NCBI RefSeq assembly: GCF_039729015.1
Contig: NZ_CP155792.1
Coordinates: 3,430,001 to 3,494,000, forward strand
DNA length: 64,000 nucleotides
Direction of reading: 5' to 3'
Source of the DNA: Blastococcus sp. HT6-30
Lineage (GTDB): Bacteria; Actinomycetota; Actinomycetes; Mycobacteriales; Geodermatophilaceae
The translations under genes were made by a program, and so were the position numbers. How positions within the stretch are numbered: position 1 is the first letter of the stretch; the number at the start of each line of letters is the position of its first letter. Shown here one piece after another: positions 9,035 to 17,830 of the stretch. The notes beneath the pieces were generated by a model that worked only from the letters and a program-made list of their open reading frames with translations, did no database searches and had not been told where the DNA came from.

Positions 9035-10012
9035 TCAGAACTCCATCGCGCGGTCGACGGCGTCCAGCACCCGGTCGAGGTCGGGGAGGTAGTCCTCCTC
9101 GAGCTTCGACGGCGGGTACGGGGTGTCGTACCCCCCCACCCGCAGCACCGGCGCCTCCAGGGAGTGGAAGCAGGCCTCGGTCACCCGGGCGGCGATCTCG
9201 GCGCCCAGGCCCAGGGTCACCGGGGCCTCGTGGACGACCACGCAGCGCCCCGTGCGGCGCACCGACTCGTGGACCGGCGCCAGGTCCAGCGGGGAGACGG
9301 TGCGCAGGTCCACGACCTCCACCGACCGCCCCTCCTCCGCCGCGGCCGCGGCGGCCTGCAGCGCCGTCTTCACCATCGGGCCGTAGGCGAGCACGGTGAC
9401 GTCGTCCCCGCCGCGCACCACCCGGGAGGCGAACAGCGGGTCGGGTGTGGCCTCGACGTCGACCTCGGCCTTCTCCCAGTACCGGCGCTTGGGCTCGAGG
9501 AAGACGATCGGGTCGGGGTGCGCGATGGCCTGCTGGATGCCCCAGTAGGCGTCCACCGGGTTGCTGACGGCGACCACCTTGAGCCCCGCGGTGTGCGCGA
9601 AGTAGGCCTCCGGGCTCTCGCTGTGGTGCTCGACGGCGCCGATGCCGCCGCCGAACGGGATGCGGATGACGATGGGCATCGCCAGCCGGCCCCGGGAGCG
9701 GGCGTGGATCTTGGCCACCTGGGTGACGATCTGGTTGTAAGCGGGGAAGACGAACCCGTCGAACTGGATCTCGCAGACCGGCCGGTAGCCGCGCATGGCC
9801 AGGCCGACCGCGGTGCCGAGGATGCCGGCCTCGGCGAGCGGGGTGTCGACGACGCGGGCCTCGCCGAAGTCCTTCTGCAGGCCGTCGGTGATCCGGAAGA
9901 CCCCGCCGAGCTTGCCGATGTCCTCACCCATGAGGACGACCTTCGCGTCGTCCTCCATGGCCTTGCGCAGCCCCAGGTTGAGCGCCTTGCCGATGGTGAG
10001 CGTCTCGCTCAT
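9035..10012 (-). CDS. bkdB: Branched-chain 2-oxoacid dehydrogenase E1 beta subunit
   Basis: A 325-residue transketolase-type beta subunit. Family blocks include VVLMGEDIGKLGGVFRIT (about 25-42), DTPLAEAGILGTAVGLAMRG and IRIPFGGGIGAVEHHSES, with the glutamate that activates ThDP expected in PLAEAG. It pairs with E1alpha to decarboxylate 2-oxoacids from Val, Leu and Ile. Its ATG shares one base with the E1alpha TGA, implying translational coupling and equal subunit synthesis. Confidence 0.92.
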   Translation of the reverse strand: MSETLTIGKALNLGLRKAMEDDAKVVLMGEDIGKLGGVFRITDGLQKDFGEARVVDTPLAEAGILGTAVGLAMRGYRPVCEIQFDGFVFPAYNQIVTQVAKIHARSRGRLAMPIVIRIPFGGGIGAVEHHSESPEAYFAHTAGLKVVAVSNPVDAYWGIQQAIAHPDPIVFLEPKRRYWEKAEVDVEATPDPLFASRVVRGGDDVTVLAYGPMVKTALQAAAAAAEEGRSVEVVDLRTVSPLDLAPVHESVRRTGRCVVVHEAPVTLGLGAEIAARVTEACFHSLEAPVLRVGGYDTPYPPSKLEEDYLPDLDRVLDAVDRAMEF

Positions 10013-11151
10013 CAGTGCTCGCCCCCCTCGAACGACTCCTGATAGGCCACGAAGTCGGCGCGCTGCTGCGCCAGCTGCGGGGTCTGCTCGGCGTAGACGT
10101 GGTCGAACATCTCCGTCGGTGCCGGATCGGGCATGTCGAGGGTGCCGCTGCGGATGCGGGCGGCCAGCTCGTCGGCCTCGGCCTCGACGGACTCGAAGAA
10201 CGCCGCGTCGGCGATGGAGCTGCGCGACAGGTGGGCCTTGAGCCGGGCGATCGGGTCGCGCAGCTTCCACTCCTCCAGCTCGCTGGCCAGCCGGTAGCGG
10301 GTGGGGTCGTCGGAGGTTGTGTGCGCGCCCATCCGGTAGGTGAAGGCCTCGATGAAGGTGGGGCCCTGCCCCTCGCGGGCGGCCTGCAGGGCCTGCCGCG
10401 TCACCGCCAGCACGGCGAGGACGTCGTTGCCGTCGACCCGGACGCCGGGGAAGCCGAAGCCGGCGGCGCGCTGGTACAGCGGCACCCGCGACTGCCGCTC
10501 CAGCGGGACGCTGATCGCGTACTGGTTGTTCTGGCAGAAGAAGACGACGGGAGCCGAGAAGCTGGCCGCCCAGATCATCGCCTCGTTGACCTCGCCCTGG
10601 CTGGTGGCGCCGTCACCCAGGAACGCCAGCACGGCCTGCTCCGCGCCGTCGCGCTGGATGCCCATGGCGTAGCCGGTGGCGTGCAGCGTCTGCGCGCCGA
10701 TGACGACGGTGTAGAGGTTGAAGCCGGTGGCGACCGGGTCCCAGCCGCCGTTGTCCACGCCCCGGAACAGGCTGATCACGTGCAGCGGGTCGACGCCGCG
10801 CGCCCAGGCGACGCCGTGCTCCCGGTAGGTCGGGAACGCCATGTCGGATGCGGCCATCGCCCGGCCGGCGCCGATCTGCGCGGCCTCCTGGCCCAGCAGC
10901 GAGGCCCAGATGCCCAGCTCGCCCTGCCGCTGCAGCGCGGTCGCCTCGACATCCCATCGGCGGACCAGGACGAGGTCCCGGTACACGGCGCGCAGCTCGT
11001 CGTCGCCCATCTGGAGCGAGTAGTCGGGGTGCTCGACCCGGTCGCCTTCCGGCGTCAGCAACTGGACCAGCTCGGTGCGCGGCGCGTGGTGGGGCGCGGC
11101 GGCCCCCGGGACGGGGTCGACCATCTCCGTGGTCGAGGTCTTCGCTGTCAC
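10012..11151 (-). CDS. bkdA: Branched-chain 2-oxoacid dehydrogenase E1 alpha subunit
   Basis: A 379-residue ThDP-binding alpha subunit. The ThDP/Mg motif GDGATSQGEVNEAM ... FFCQNN is intact around residues 175-205, and RMGAHTTSDDP near residue 290 is the usual phosphorylation-loop/active-site block. With bkdB and bkdC it forms the branched-chain keto acid complex feeding acyl-CoA starters and energy metabolism. GTG start at 11151. It is first in a three-gene operon transcribed away from an Lrp/AsnC regulator, which is the classical bkd arrangement and argues for Bkd rather than pyruvate dehydrogenase. Confidence 0.9.
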   Translation of the reverse strand: MTAKTSTTEMVDPVPGAAAPHHAPRTELVQLLTPEGDRVEHPDYSLQMGDDELRAVYRDLVLVRRWDVEATALQRQGELGIWASLLGQEAAQIGAGRAMAASDMAFPTYREHGVAWARGVDPLHVISLFRGVDNGGWDPVATGFNLYTVVIGAQTLHATGYAMGIQRDGAEQAVLAFLGDGATSQGEVNEAMIWAASFSAPVVFFCQNNQYAISVPLERQSRVPLYQRAAGFGFPGVRVDGNDVLAVLAVTRQALQAAREGQGPTFIEAFTYRMGAHTTSDDPTRYRLASELEEWKLRDPIARLKAHLSRSSIADAAFFESVEAEADELAARIRSGTLDMPDPAPTEMFDHVYAEQTPQLAQQRADFVAYQESFEGGEH

Positions 11152-11295
11152 GGGTCGCGCTCCTCGCCGTCGGCCACCGCGGCCGGGGTCACCGGCGGTG
11201 CGGCGGTGCTGGACGTTCCGGTCCGCCGGATGTGGCGGTCCTCACACATCCTGGCACGCCACACCCGCCGAGGACCAGCCCTGGCGTGCAGCGAT

Positions 11296-11367
11296 CTGCA
11301 CAGGGGCATCGCCGGGGACTGCGCAGAAAGCCACCCACGGACCCTCGGCAACTGTCAGACTGCGCAG
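11296..11367. promoter_or_regulatory. Repeated CTGCGCAG boxes in the bkd / Lrp divergent promoter
   Basis: The palindrome CTGCGCAG occurs at 11319-11326 and 11360-11367, each inside a longer direct repeat GACTGCGCAG, 41 bp apart (about four helical turns). A near copy, CTGCACAG, lies 23 bp further left at 11296-11303. All lie in the 217-bp gap between bkdA and the Lrp-type gene; the last copy touches the regulator start. Phased multiple sites are what an Lrp/AsnC octamer would use, but binding is inferred. Confidence 0.45.
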
Positions 11368-11368
11368 C

Positions 11369-11842
11369 ATGCCGGAGATCGACGCCACGGACGCGCGGCT
11401 GCTGCGTGTGCTGACCGAGGACCCGCGGGCCAGCGTGATGGCCCTGTCCCAGCGGCTCGGGCTCGCCCGGAACACGGTGCAGACCCGGCTGGCCCGGCTG
11501 GAGGGCAACGGCGTGCTCGCCCCGCTGGACCAGCGGGTGCGGCCGGAGGCGCTCGGGTACCGCCTGGCGGCCTACATGTCCGTGCAGGTCGCCCAACGGG
11601 GGCTCGGCGAGGTCAGCGATGCGCTGGCCGGCCTGCCGGAGGTGCTGGAGGTGACGGGCCTGTCCGGCGCCACGGACCTGCTCGTCCACGTGGTGGCCAC
11701 CGACGCCGACCACCTCTGGCGGATCACCGAGGCCGTCCTGTCGATCGCCGGCGTCCAGCGGGTGGACACCGCGCTGGCGATGCGCCGCTTCGTCGAGCGC
11801 CGTACACGCCCGCTGCTGGACCGCGCCGCCGGCACCGGCTAG
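11369..11842 (+). CDS. Lrp/AsnC family transcriptional regulator
   Basis: A 157-residue regulator: N-terminal winged helix-turn-helix (about 4-60, DARLLRVLTEDPRASVMALSQRLG then LARNTVQTRLARLE) and a C-terminal RAM/AsnC effector domain (about 65-145). It is divergent from bkdA across 217 bp, the standard position of the Lrp-type activator or repressor of branched-chain keto acid dehydrogenase operons; it probably senses a branched-chain amino acid or keto acid. The ATG at 11369 is chosen because it gives the full HTH domain at the family position. Confidence 0.85.
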   Translation: MPEIDATDARLLRVLTEDPRASVMALSQRLGLARNTVQTRLARLEGNGVLAPLDQRVRPEALGYRLAAYMSVQVAQRGLGEVSDALAGLPEVLEVTGLSGATDLLVHVVATDADHLWRITEAVLSIAGVQRVDTALAMRRFVERRTRPLLDRAAGTG

Positions 11843-12124
11843 CGGGGCCGCGGATCCGCGCGGGTCCCCGGGCGGTCCAGCCCGGCGGGGACGTCGTCCA
11901 CCCGCTCGGCGTGGGCGGACCGTGCCGGCCCGCCAGCGGTGCTGGTGGTCACGGCCCGATCGGAGGCTGCTCGCGACCGTCCCCCAGCTCCCCTCGCACG
12001 GCTGCTGAGCCGTGCGTTCGCCGGTCTCGGCGTGGTGGTGGCGGACGCACCGGCGCTGACGCCCACCCCGCCCGTGCCCGTGGTCGGTGGGTGGGCTCGC
12101 TGCGCGGCGGGTACGGGCCCGCGC

Positions 12125-12643
12125 ATGGAGAAGCGGACACCGTTCGGCGTGGCGGGCAAGGGCAAGCGCGGGATCAGCACCCTGGGGTGGGCCCTGCGCG
12201 GGGCGGCGGCCGGCGCAGCGGGGACAACGGCGCTCAACGCCGTCACGTACCTGGACATGGTCGTGCGCGGCCGTGGCAGCAGCTCGACCCCGCAGCGAAC
12301 CGTGGAGCGGCTCGCGGAGACAGCGCACGTGCCCATCCCCGGGGACGACGAGACGCGCCGGAACCGTGTGGAGGGGCTCGGGCCGATGACCGGCCTGGTG
12401 GCGGGGATCGGGGTGGGGGTGGTCGGCGGGCTGGCCCGGGCGTCGGGCCTGCGCTCGGCGAAGCCGGTCGGGACGCTGCTCACCGGGCTGGGTGCGATGG
12501 TCGCGGCGAACGGGCCGATGACGGCGCTCGGCGTCACCGATCCCCGCACCTGGTCGGCGGCCGACTGGCTCAGCGACCTGGTCCCGCACCTGGTCTACGG
12601 CGTCGTCACCAAGTGCACCATCGACGCCTTCGACCGCCCCTGA
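12125..12643 (+). CDS. Hypothetical membrane protein (172 aa)
   Basis: A 172-residue protein with a Gly/Ala-rich hydrophobic segment at about 22-40 (GAAAGAAGTTALNAVTY), a second at 88-106 and a third around 115-135. The block TTALNAVTYLDMVVRGRGSSS is reminiscent of a small family of actinobacterial integral membrane proteins without function. An ATG at 12125 gives a sensible N-terminus, although the reading frame is open for 186 bp further upstream. The preceding 280 bp show no other gene or clear signal. Confidence 0.55.
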   Translation: MEKRTPFGVAGKGKRGISTLGWALRGAAAGAAGTTALNAVTYLDMVVRGRGSSSTPQRTVERLAETAHVPIPGDDETRRNRVEGLGPMTGLVAGIGVGVVGGLARASGLRSAKPVGTLLTGLGAMVAANGPMTALGVTDPRTWSAADWLSDLVPHLVYGVVTKCTIDAFDRP

Positions 12644-12655
12644 CCACCGCCGCTC

Positions 12656-12717
12656 GGCGAGATCGGCGATCTGGCCCGCTTCGCAGCCGGAGAAGGGGCG
12701 AGATCGCCGATCTCGCC
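12656..12717. repeat. Perfect 17-bp inverted repeat between convergent genes
   Basis: Arms GGCGAGATCGGCGATCT (12656-12672) and AGATCGCCGATCTCGCC (12701-12717) are perfect reverse complements around a 28-bp loop. Each arm contains an almost perfect internal palindrome, AGATCGSCGATCT. The position between two convergent genes fits a bidirectional terminator, but the internal symmetry and long loop also resemble a REP/BIME-type dispersed element. Confidence 0.55.
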
Positions 12718-12803
12718 GGGCACACTTCCCGCGTGCACGAGGTCACCCGCGCTGCTCCGCCGGCACCACCTGCTGGGCGGGCCGGTACCCGACCACGTGC
12801 GGG

Positions 12804-14126
12804 CTACCGCCAGCCCCGCTCGTCGACCCCACCGGGCACGGGGGCCTGCGGGTCGTAGGGCGTCCGGGTGAAGACGAACGTGTCCAGGTCCAGGTGGTCG
12901 TCGGCGATCCGCAACGTCTCGCCGGCGAAGTAGCCGTCCAGCCCGAGCCACGTGCCGTCGTCGCGGCGGGTGAACCGGCTGGCCCGCCCGCTGCGGCCGG
13001 GCAGCGGGCCCAGGTGCAGCAGCCCGCCGGCGACGGCCCGCAGGACGTAGGGAGCCGGCCCCCAGAACCAGACGCCGAGGGTCTCCAGTGATACCGGCGA
13101 CGGCGACGGGGCCCACGGCTCGACGACACGCGGCTCGGCACCGCGCAGGTCGGCGAGCAGCCCGAAAACCAGCGGATCGACGCCGCTGGTCGCGTTGGCC
13201 AGCGAGACCGCGCCCGTCCGCTCCTCCCGGTCGACGAAGACCCCGGCGAGGAAGCCGGGCATCGAGCCGCCGTGCCCGACCAGCGTCCGGCCGTCGACCC
13301 GCACCACCTGCACGCCCAGCCCGTAGGCCGACCAGCCCGACGCCGAGGAGTCCACCCCCGCGGGCACCGTCATCTCCTCGAGCGTCGCGGGGTCGAGCAC
13401 CTCGCCGGTGTCGCCGAGCAGGAAGGCGGCGAAGCGCCCGAGGTCGGCCAGGGTCGCCCACAGCTGCCCGGCGGCGGCCATGACCCCCGCGTGGTGCTCG
13501 GGCTCGGGCAGGACGACGTCGGCCCAGGGGTGCACCGCCCAGCCCTCGGCCGCCGGGGCGACGGGGCGGGGGCTGGTGCGGGACATGCCCAGCGGCGCGA
13601 GCACCTCGGCGGTCACCGCCTCCTCCCAGCTCCGGCCGCGCTGCCGGGCGACCAGCTCGCCCAGCAGGCCGAAGCCCAGGTTCGAGTAGTGGAACCGGCG
13701 GGCGGCTCCGAGCACGACGTCGCTGTCGGCCATGCCCAGCTCGTCGAGGGTGCCCCCCGGGGTGCGCTCCCACCAGCCGCCGGGACTCTCGGCGGAGGCG
13801 CCGGCCAGATGGGAGAGCAGCTGCCCGACGGTGCGGTCGCCGAACGGCGTCCCCGGCAGGTGCCGCTCCAGCGGGTCGTCGAGCCGCAGCAGCCCCTCGT
13901 CGCGCAGCCGCAGGACGACCACCGCGGTGACGGTCTTGCTGATCGAGCCGAGCCGGTACTGGACGTCGGTGTGCGGCTCGGGCACGGCGCCCCGGCCCGC
14001 GGACCAGGCCAGCCCGCCGTCCCGGACCACCCCGGCGACCAGGCTGGGAGCCCGGCCGTCGCGCTGGACGCGGGCGGTGCGCGCCAGCAGGAGGCGGGCG
14101 GTGCTGGACAGGACGGGCTCGGCCAT
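12804..14126 (-). CDS. Serine hydrolase, beta-lactamase (class C/penicillin-binding) family
   Basis: A 440-residue serine hydrolase. The SxxK motif is SISK (Ser61, Lys64), the YxN-type motif is YSN in FHYSNLGFGLLG (about 142-144), and the third motif is HGG in LVGHGGSMPGF. An additional C-terminal lipocalin-like region of about 100 residues follows, as in many beta-lactamase-related esterases. There is no signal peptide, so a cytoplasmic esterase or D-amino-peptidase-like role is more likely than penicillin resistance. Monocistronic, convergent with the preceding membrane protein. Confidence 0.85.
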   Translation of the reverse strand: MAEPVLSSTARLLLARTARVQRDGRAPSLVAGVVRDGGLAWSAGRGAVPEPHTDVQYRLGSISKTVTAVVVLRLRDEGLLRLDDPLERHLPGTPFGDRTVGQLLSHLAGASAESPGGWWERTPGGTLDELGMADSDVVLGAARRFHYSNLGFGLLGELVARQRGRSWEEAVTAEVLAPLGMSRTSPRPVAPAAEGWAVHPWADVVLPEPEHHAGVMAAAGQLWATLADLGRFAAFLLGDTGEVLDPATLEEMTVPAGVDSSASGWSAYGLGVQVVRVDGRTLVGHGGSMPGFLAGVFVDREERTGAVSLANATSGVDPLVFGLLADLRGAEPRVVEPWAPSPSPVSLETLGVWFWGPAPYVLRAVAGGLLHLGPLPGRSGRASRFTRRDDGTWLGLDGYFAGETLRIADDHLDLDTFVFTRTPYDPQAPVPGGVDERGWR

Positions 14127-14160
14127 GGCGGCGACCGTAGCGAGCCGCCCCGCCTGGGGG

Positions 14161-14484
14161 TCAGGCGGTCAGCGCCTCGCGCCGCGGCAGCCGGCCCGAG
14201 CGGGTGGCGTGACGCTCGAACCACACCGTGGCCAGCGGCGGCACGGAGGCGACGAGCGCGAGGACCGTGGTGCCGGCCGGCCAGCGCAGCACCCGGGCGG
14301 CGACGAGCGCCACCAGCACGTAGACGAGGAAGACCCCGCCGTGGATGGGGCCGAACACCTGGACCCCCACCTCGGAGGCCTGCAGGACCCACTTCACGAA
14401 CATCCCGGCCAGCAGGCCGATCCAGGTGATCGCCTCGGCGACGGCGACGATGCGGAAGGCGGTGGAAACGGTGCGCGGGGTCAA
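14161..14484 (-). CDS. DUF3817 domain-containing membrane protein
   Basis: A protein of about 107 residues with three hydrophobic segments and the signature [18 protein letters not shown] ... [13 protein letters not shown], which is diagnostic of the DUF3817 family (small integral membrane proteins, function unknown). I place the start at a TTG (14484) with GAGGA about 7 bases upstream; the frame is open further but lacks family similarity. It lies 34 bp upstream of the serine hydrolase start on the same strand, so co-transcription is likely. Confidence 0.78.
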   Translation of the reverse strand: MTPRTVSTAFRIVAVAEAITWIGLLAGMFVKWVLQASEVGVQVFGPIHGGVFLVYVLVALVAARVLRWPAGTTVLALVASVPPLATVWFERHATRSGRLPRREALTA

Positions 14485-14597
14485 CGGGCGTCCTCGGGTC
14501 GGCGGAGCTCTCCGGTGGTCAACGACCGGGCCGGGCGCGGGGTCCCCGCGGCGGGTGTGACCTTCGCGGCAGTGCGCCACCTGGCAGGGTCGGCACC

Positions 14598-15164
14598 GTG
14601 CGCGGACTGGCCCGGCGGGAGTTCTGCCTGGTCCTGCTGCGCCGGATGGCCGACGTCCGACCCGATCTGACCACCGAAGCGCTCCCCCGGCTGGGCGCCA
14701 CCCGGGCGGAGGCCCATGCCGCGCACACCCGGTGGCAGGCGCTGCAGCACTCTGCGCGGGCGCCGCGCGGGCTGGCGCTGCGCGCGGCGGTCCTGGGGCC
14801 GCCCGAGGAGCTGGAGGATCGGCGCTTCGGCGACCTGGACCTCCAGGTGCGCCGCTGGCCGCTGCCGCTGTGGCCGCACCTGTGGTGGCAGGTGGTCAGC
14901 GGGCCGGGCGGCTCGGTGCTCGACGAGCAGCTGGCGCGCGCGCCCGGATCGCCCGTCCCGGCCGCGACGTCGCGCCGCCTGCTGGTGTGGGAGCACGTGC
15001 TCGACGACGTCGTCGGCCTCCGGGGCGCCCGCGCCGTGGATCCGGGCGTGGTCACCCGCCGGGAGGTGCACCTCCCCGGCGGGGCGCGGGCGGTGTTCGT
15101 GTGGGGCCTGCTCCAGCAGGTCACCCGGCACGATCAGCCGGCGATGCGCCGCGCCCCGCTGTAG
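14598..15164 (+). CDS. Hypothetical protein (188 aa)
   Basis: A 188-residue soluble protein from GTG with no recognised domain. It is rich in Arg, Leu and Trp ([29 protein letters not shown]) and has a helical N-terminal region. It looks coding by codon bias throughout and by conserved-style aromatic clusters, but no function can be assigned. Its 3' end overlaps the 3' end of the convergent NlpC/P60 gene by 31 bp. Confidence 0.5.
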   Translation: MRGLARREFCLVLLRRMADVRPDLTTEALPRLGATRAEAHAAHTRWQALQHSARAPRGLALRAAVLGPPEELEDRRFGDLDLQVRRWPLPLWPHLWWQVVSGPGGSVLDEQLARAPGSPVPAATSRRLLVWEHVLDDVVGLRGARAVDPGVVTRREVHLPGGARAVFVWGLLQQVTRHDQPAMRRAPL

Positions 15165-16207
15165 CCGCCCATCGAGTCGATGCTCGCCACCTTGACCACG
15201 TCGCCGGACGTGGGCGCGTGCACCATCTGGCCGTTGCCGATGTAGATGCCCACGTGGCTGATCGGGCTGTAGAAGAACACCAGGTCACCGGGCTGGAGCT
15301 GGTTGCGGGAGACCTGCTGGCCGACGGCGGCCTGGTTGCGGCTCGCCCGCGGCAGGCTGATGCCGGCGGCGCGGTAGGCGTAGGAGGTCAGGCCCGAGCA
15401 GTCGAAGGCGTTCGGGCCCGAGGCCGCCCAAACGTAGGGCTTGCCGCGCTGGGCCATCGCGGCGTCGACGGCGGCCTGCGCGGCACCGTTTCCGGCCACC
15501 ACCGGCATCGACGGCGCAGGGGCCTCGCGGTCGCTGCGGCTGGCCCGCTGCGGCTGGGCGCTGCGCTCTTCCGCGTGGTGCGCGTCGGCCACGGCCTGGC
15601 GCTCCGCGGCGCCGAGCTGCTCGTACTGCGCCCGGAAGTCGGCGACCTGCTTCTCCAGCTCGGCCTGCTGCCCGGCGACGGAGTCGTAGGTCCGCTGCGC
15701 CTCGGCGGCGGACTGCTGCGCGGTGGCCTGGGCCTGGGCGGCGGCCACGCTTGCCTCGGCCGCCTTCCCGAGGATCCCCCTCTGGTGCCCGGCGATCGTC
15801 TCCAGCATGGCCACCCGGCTGACGAACTCGTCGGCCGAGCCGCTGGTCAGGAGCGCCTGGAAGGACCCGAGACCCTCACCGGTCCAGGTGCTGCGCGCGA
15901 TGCCGCGCACCGCCTTCTGCGCCTGGGCGAGGTCGGCGGTGGCCTGCTCGAGCTGGGCGGCGGCGGCCTCGGCAGCCGCCTGCTGGGCGGCCAGCGCGTC
16001 CCGCGCCTCGTTGAACCGCTCCGTGACGACCTCGAGCTGGTGCCCCCGCTCGGCGACCAGCTGCGCCGCCTCGGCCGACGTGGCCGGGTTCCCCGGTGCG
16101 GCCGACGCGGGAACCGTGGCGAGCAGGACGCCGAGGGCGCCCGCGAGGGCCAGACCGGCCCGCCGCGCGGTACGACGGCGGGTGGGCGTGCGCAGGGGGG
16201 TCGCCAT
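15134..16207 (-). CDS. Secreted NlpC/P60 peptidoglycan endopeptidase with coiled-coil N-terminus
   Basis: A 357-residue cell-wall hydrolase of the RipA/C40 type. A signal peptide (Arg-rich start, hydrophobic 18-32, cleavage near PASAAPG) precedes a long coiled coil (about 42-215). The C-terminal NlpC/P60 domain has the catalytic Cys in [11 protein letters not shown], His in ISHVGIYIG and a second His in VHAPTSGD. It would cleave the D-Glu-diaminopimelate bond during division. The coiled coil may autoinhibit or recruit FtsEX, as known for RipC-like proteins. A long structured leader precedes it. Confidence 0.9.
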   Translation of the reverse strand: MATPLRTPTRRRTARRAGLALAGALGVLLATVPASAAPGNPATSAEAAQLVAERGHQLEVVTERFNEARDALAAQQAAAEAAAAQLEQATADLAQAQKAVRGIARSTWTGEGLGSFQALLTSGSADEFVSRVAMLETIAGHQRGILGKAAEASVAAAQAQATAQQSAAEAQRTYDSVAGQQAELEKQVADFRAQYEQLGAAERQAVADAHHAEERSAQPQRASRSDREAPAPSMPVVAGNGAAQAAVDAAMAQRGKPYVWAASGPNAFDCSGLTSYAYRAAGISLPRASRNQAAVGQQVSRNQLQPGDLVFFYSPISHVGIYIGNGQMVHAPTSGDVVKVASIDSMGGYSGARRIAG

Positions 16208-16400
16208 GGTGCGGCGGCGCTCCGTTCCTCTTCCACGAGCCGCCTACCGGCGCCCTCCGGGCACGACGACGCTCCGCCGCGGTGGAGGGGCTCGGTCCGG
16301 CACCCACGCCTGTGCGGGTGACCGGCTCGACGGCGCCCGGCGGGCGCCACTCGGCAGTGACAGAAAGCCCCGGCGGGCCTACTCAGCGTAGGGGTCGTGA
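16208..16400 (-). promoter_or_regulatory. Structured leader of the NlpC/P60 gene; possible c-di-AMP (ydaO) riboswitch
   Basis: Read on the minus strand, the 375-bp gap before the peptidase gene contains CGAGCCGG, a hairpin CACCCGC...GCGTGGGTG (about 16300-16322), and shortly before the start CCGGTAGGCGGCTC followed by GTGGAAGAGGAACGG. The GGTAGGC...GGAAG element resembles the 3' part of actinobacterial ydaO c-di-AMP riboswitches, which frequently precede NlpC/P60 genes. The usual GGGTGAAT core is not clearly present, so this is tentative. The rest of the gap, up to the lipoprotein gene, shows nothing I can name. Confidence 0.35.
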
Positions 16401-16582
16401 CCAGCTCGTCACAATCCCCCGAACGACAATCGTGTGACTCGGCCTGCGCCCTGTCGCACGCGGCACACCCGCCCCATCCTGCGCGCCGGGCACGCGCCGC
16501 CACCCGCCAGTTGCGCCCACCGACCGGGAACGGAACCCGTCCGCACGGTTTCGGCGCGCCACCGCCGGACCACTACGAGTGG

Positions 16583-16756
16583 ATGGACCTCCGCAAGCCC
16601 CTGCTGCTCCTCGCGCTCGCCGGCTCCCTCGTCGCCTGCGGGGACAACACCGACCTCCAACGCGGTGAGACCAACTGCGACTCGAGCGGGGCCGAGGCGA
16701 ACAACCCGCACGACGCCAGCTGCCAGGAGACCGGCGTCAACGACGACTCCGACTGA
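16583..16756 (+). CDS. Small putative lipoprotein (57 aa)
   Basis: A 57-residue protein with a textbook lipoprotein signal: MDLRKP, hydrophobic LLLLALAGSL and lipobox LVAC (Cys19). The mature part of 39 residues is acidic and Asn/Asp-rich with two more cysteines (NCDSS, ASCQET) that could form a disulfide. The ATG lies in a weak ribosome-binding context. No family is recognised. It should be anchored to the outer face of the membrane. Confidence 0.6.
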   Translation: MDLRKPLLLLALAGSLVACGDNTDLQRGETNCDSSGAEANNPHDASCQETGVNDDSD

Positions 16757-16796
16757 CCCGGCGCAGGTGAGCCGGGCGGCGCCCCCAGGGCGCGCG

Positions 16797-17702
16797 ATGC
16801 CGGAGGACGGCACAGCCCCGGAGCGCTCCGGCCGGCTGGTGTCCCTCGTCCGCGACGTCGTCCCCGGCGTGAAGTTCCGGCTGCGGGGGCGCGACCTCGC
16901 GCTCATCGCCGCGGGCCTCACCTTCTACGCAGGCATCGCCGTCGTCCCGCTCCTGGTGCTGGCGTTCGGGCTGACCGCCTGGCTCACCTCGCCGGAACGG
17001 GTGCACGAACTGGGCCTGCGGCTGGGCGACCTGCTGCCGGGCGAGCTCGGCGCGCCGGACGCTGTGGCCCGGCTGGTCGACGCGGGCGTCGGGCTGGACC
17101 CGCTCGGCGCCCTGCTGGCCCTGCTGCCGATGTCGCTGTACGGGGAGGGTCTGCGCCGGGCGCTGCTGCGCTTCAGCTCGCGGCACGAGGGCCTGACCGG
17201 CTGGCGCGGCCGGCTGGGCGCCCTGCCGCTCCTGCTGCTCGCGCCGGTCCTGCTCTACCCGCTGCTGCTGGCCGGGGCGCTGATGGCCGAGCTGGCCGAG
17301 CGCGGTGGCTTCCTCGCGACCGTCGGGCAGGTGGCCGTCGGCTACTACTCGGTCCTGGCGGCGCTCACCATCCCCCTGGCCTGGGGCTTCCGGGTGGTCG
17401 GCGGCGGCCGCGTGCGCTGGCCGGCGCTCCTGGCGGGCGCCCTGTTCACCGCGGCGTGCCTGTCGGGCTTCCTGCAGGGCTTCGTGCTGTTCCTGGCCCT
17501 GCCGCTGGACCTCGGCGCCCCCTTCGGCGGGCTCGACGTCGTCGGCGGGGTGGTGGCGCTCGGGCTGTGGCTGTTCGCCCTGCACCTGGTCGTCCTGCTC
17601 GGCTGGCTGGTCACCCAGTCACTGGACGAGCGCTGGCGGGGCCGGTCAGCGGGGACGCGGCCACGTGGTCAGGCGCTCGGACCAGGTCCCGAGCAGCTCT
17701 GA
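16797..17702 (+). CDS. YihY/virulence factor BrkB family membrane protein
   Basis: A 301-residue integral membrane protein with about six hydrophobic segments. The hallmark LIAAGLTFYAGIAVVPLLVLAFG (about 37-59) is the first conserved YihY block, and the C-terminal segments GGVVALGLWLFALHLVVLLG close the domain. The family is a putative transporter of unknown substrate; BrkB was once mis-called RNase BN. I chose the ATG at 16797; an in-frame GTG 30 bp upstream is an alternative start. Confidence 0.8.
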   Translation: MPEDGTAPERSGRLVSLVRDVVPGVKFRLRGRDLALIAAGLTFYAGIAVVPLLVLAFGLTAWLTSPERVHELGLRLGDLLPGELGAPDAVARLVDAGVGLDPLGALLALLPMSLYGEGLRRALLRFSSRHEGLTGWRGRLGALPLLLLAPVLLYPLLLAGALMAELAERGGFLATVGQVAVGYYSVLAALTIPLAWGFRVVGGGRVRWPALLAGALFTAACLSGFLQGFVLFLALPLDLGAPFGGLDVVGGVVALGLWLFALHLVVLLGWLVTQSLDERWRGRSAGTRPRGQALGPGPEQL

Positions 17703-17830
17703 GTCGGGCGTCGCCGGGCCCTCCGGGAGGACGGGCTCGGCCCGGGTGGGGGGCGATGCGGTGGGAGACACGGCCGGAGGGGTCGTCACGCCAGGTGCCG
17801 GCTCCCTGTCGGCGGCGTTGGATGGGGGGC

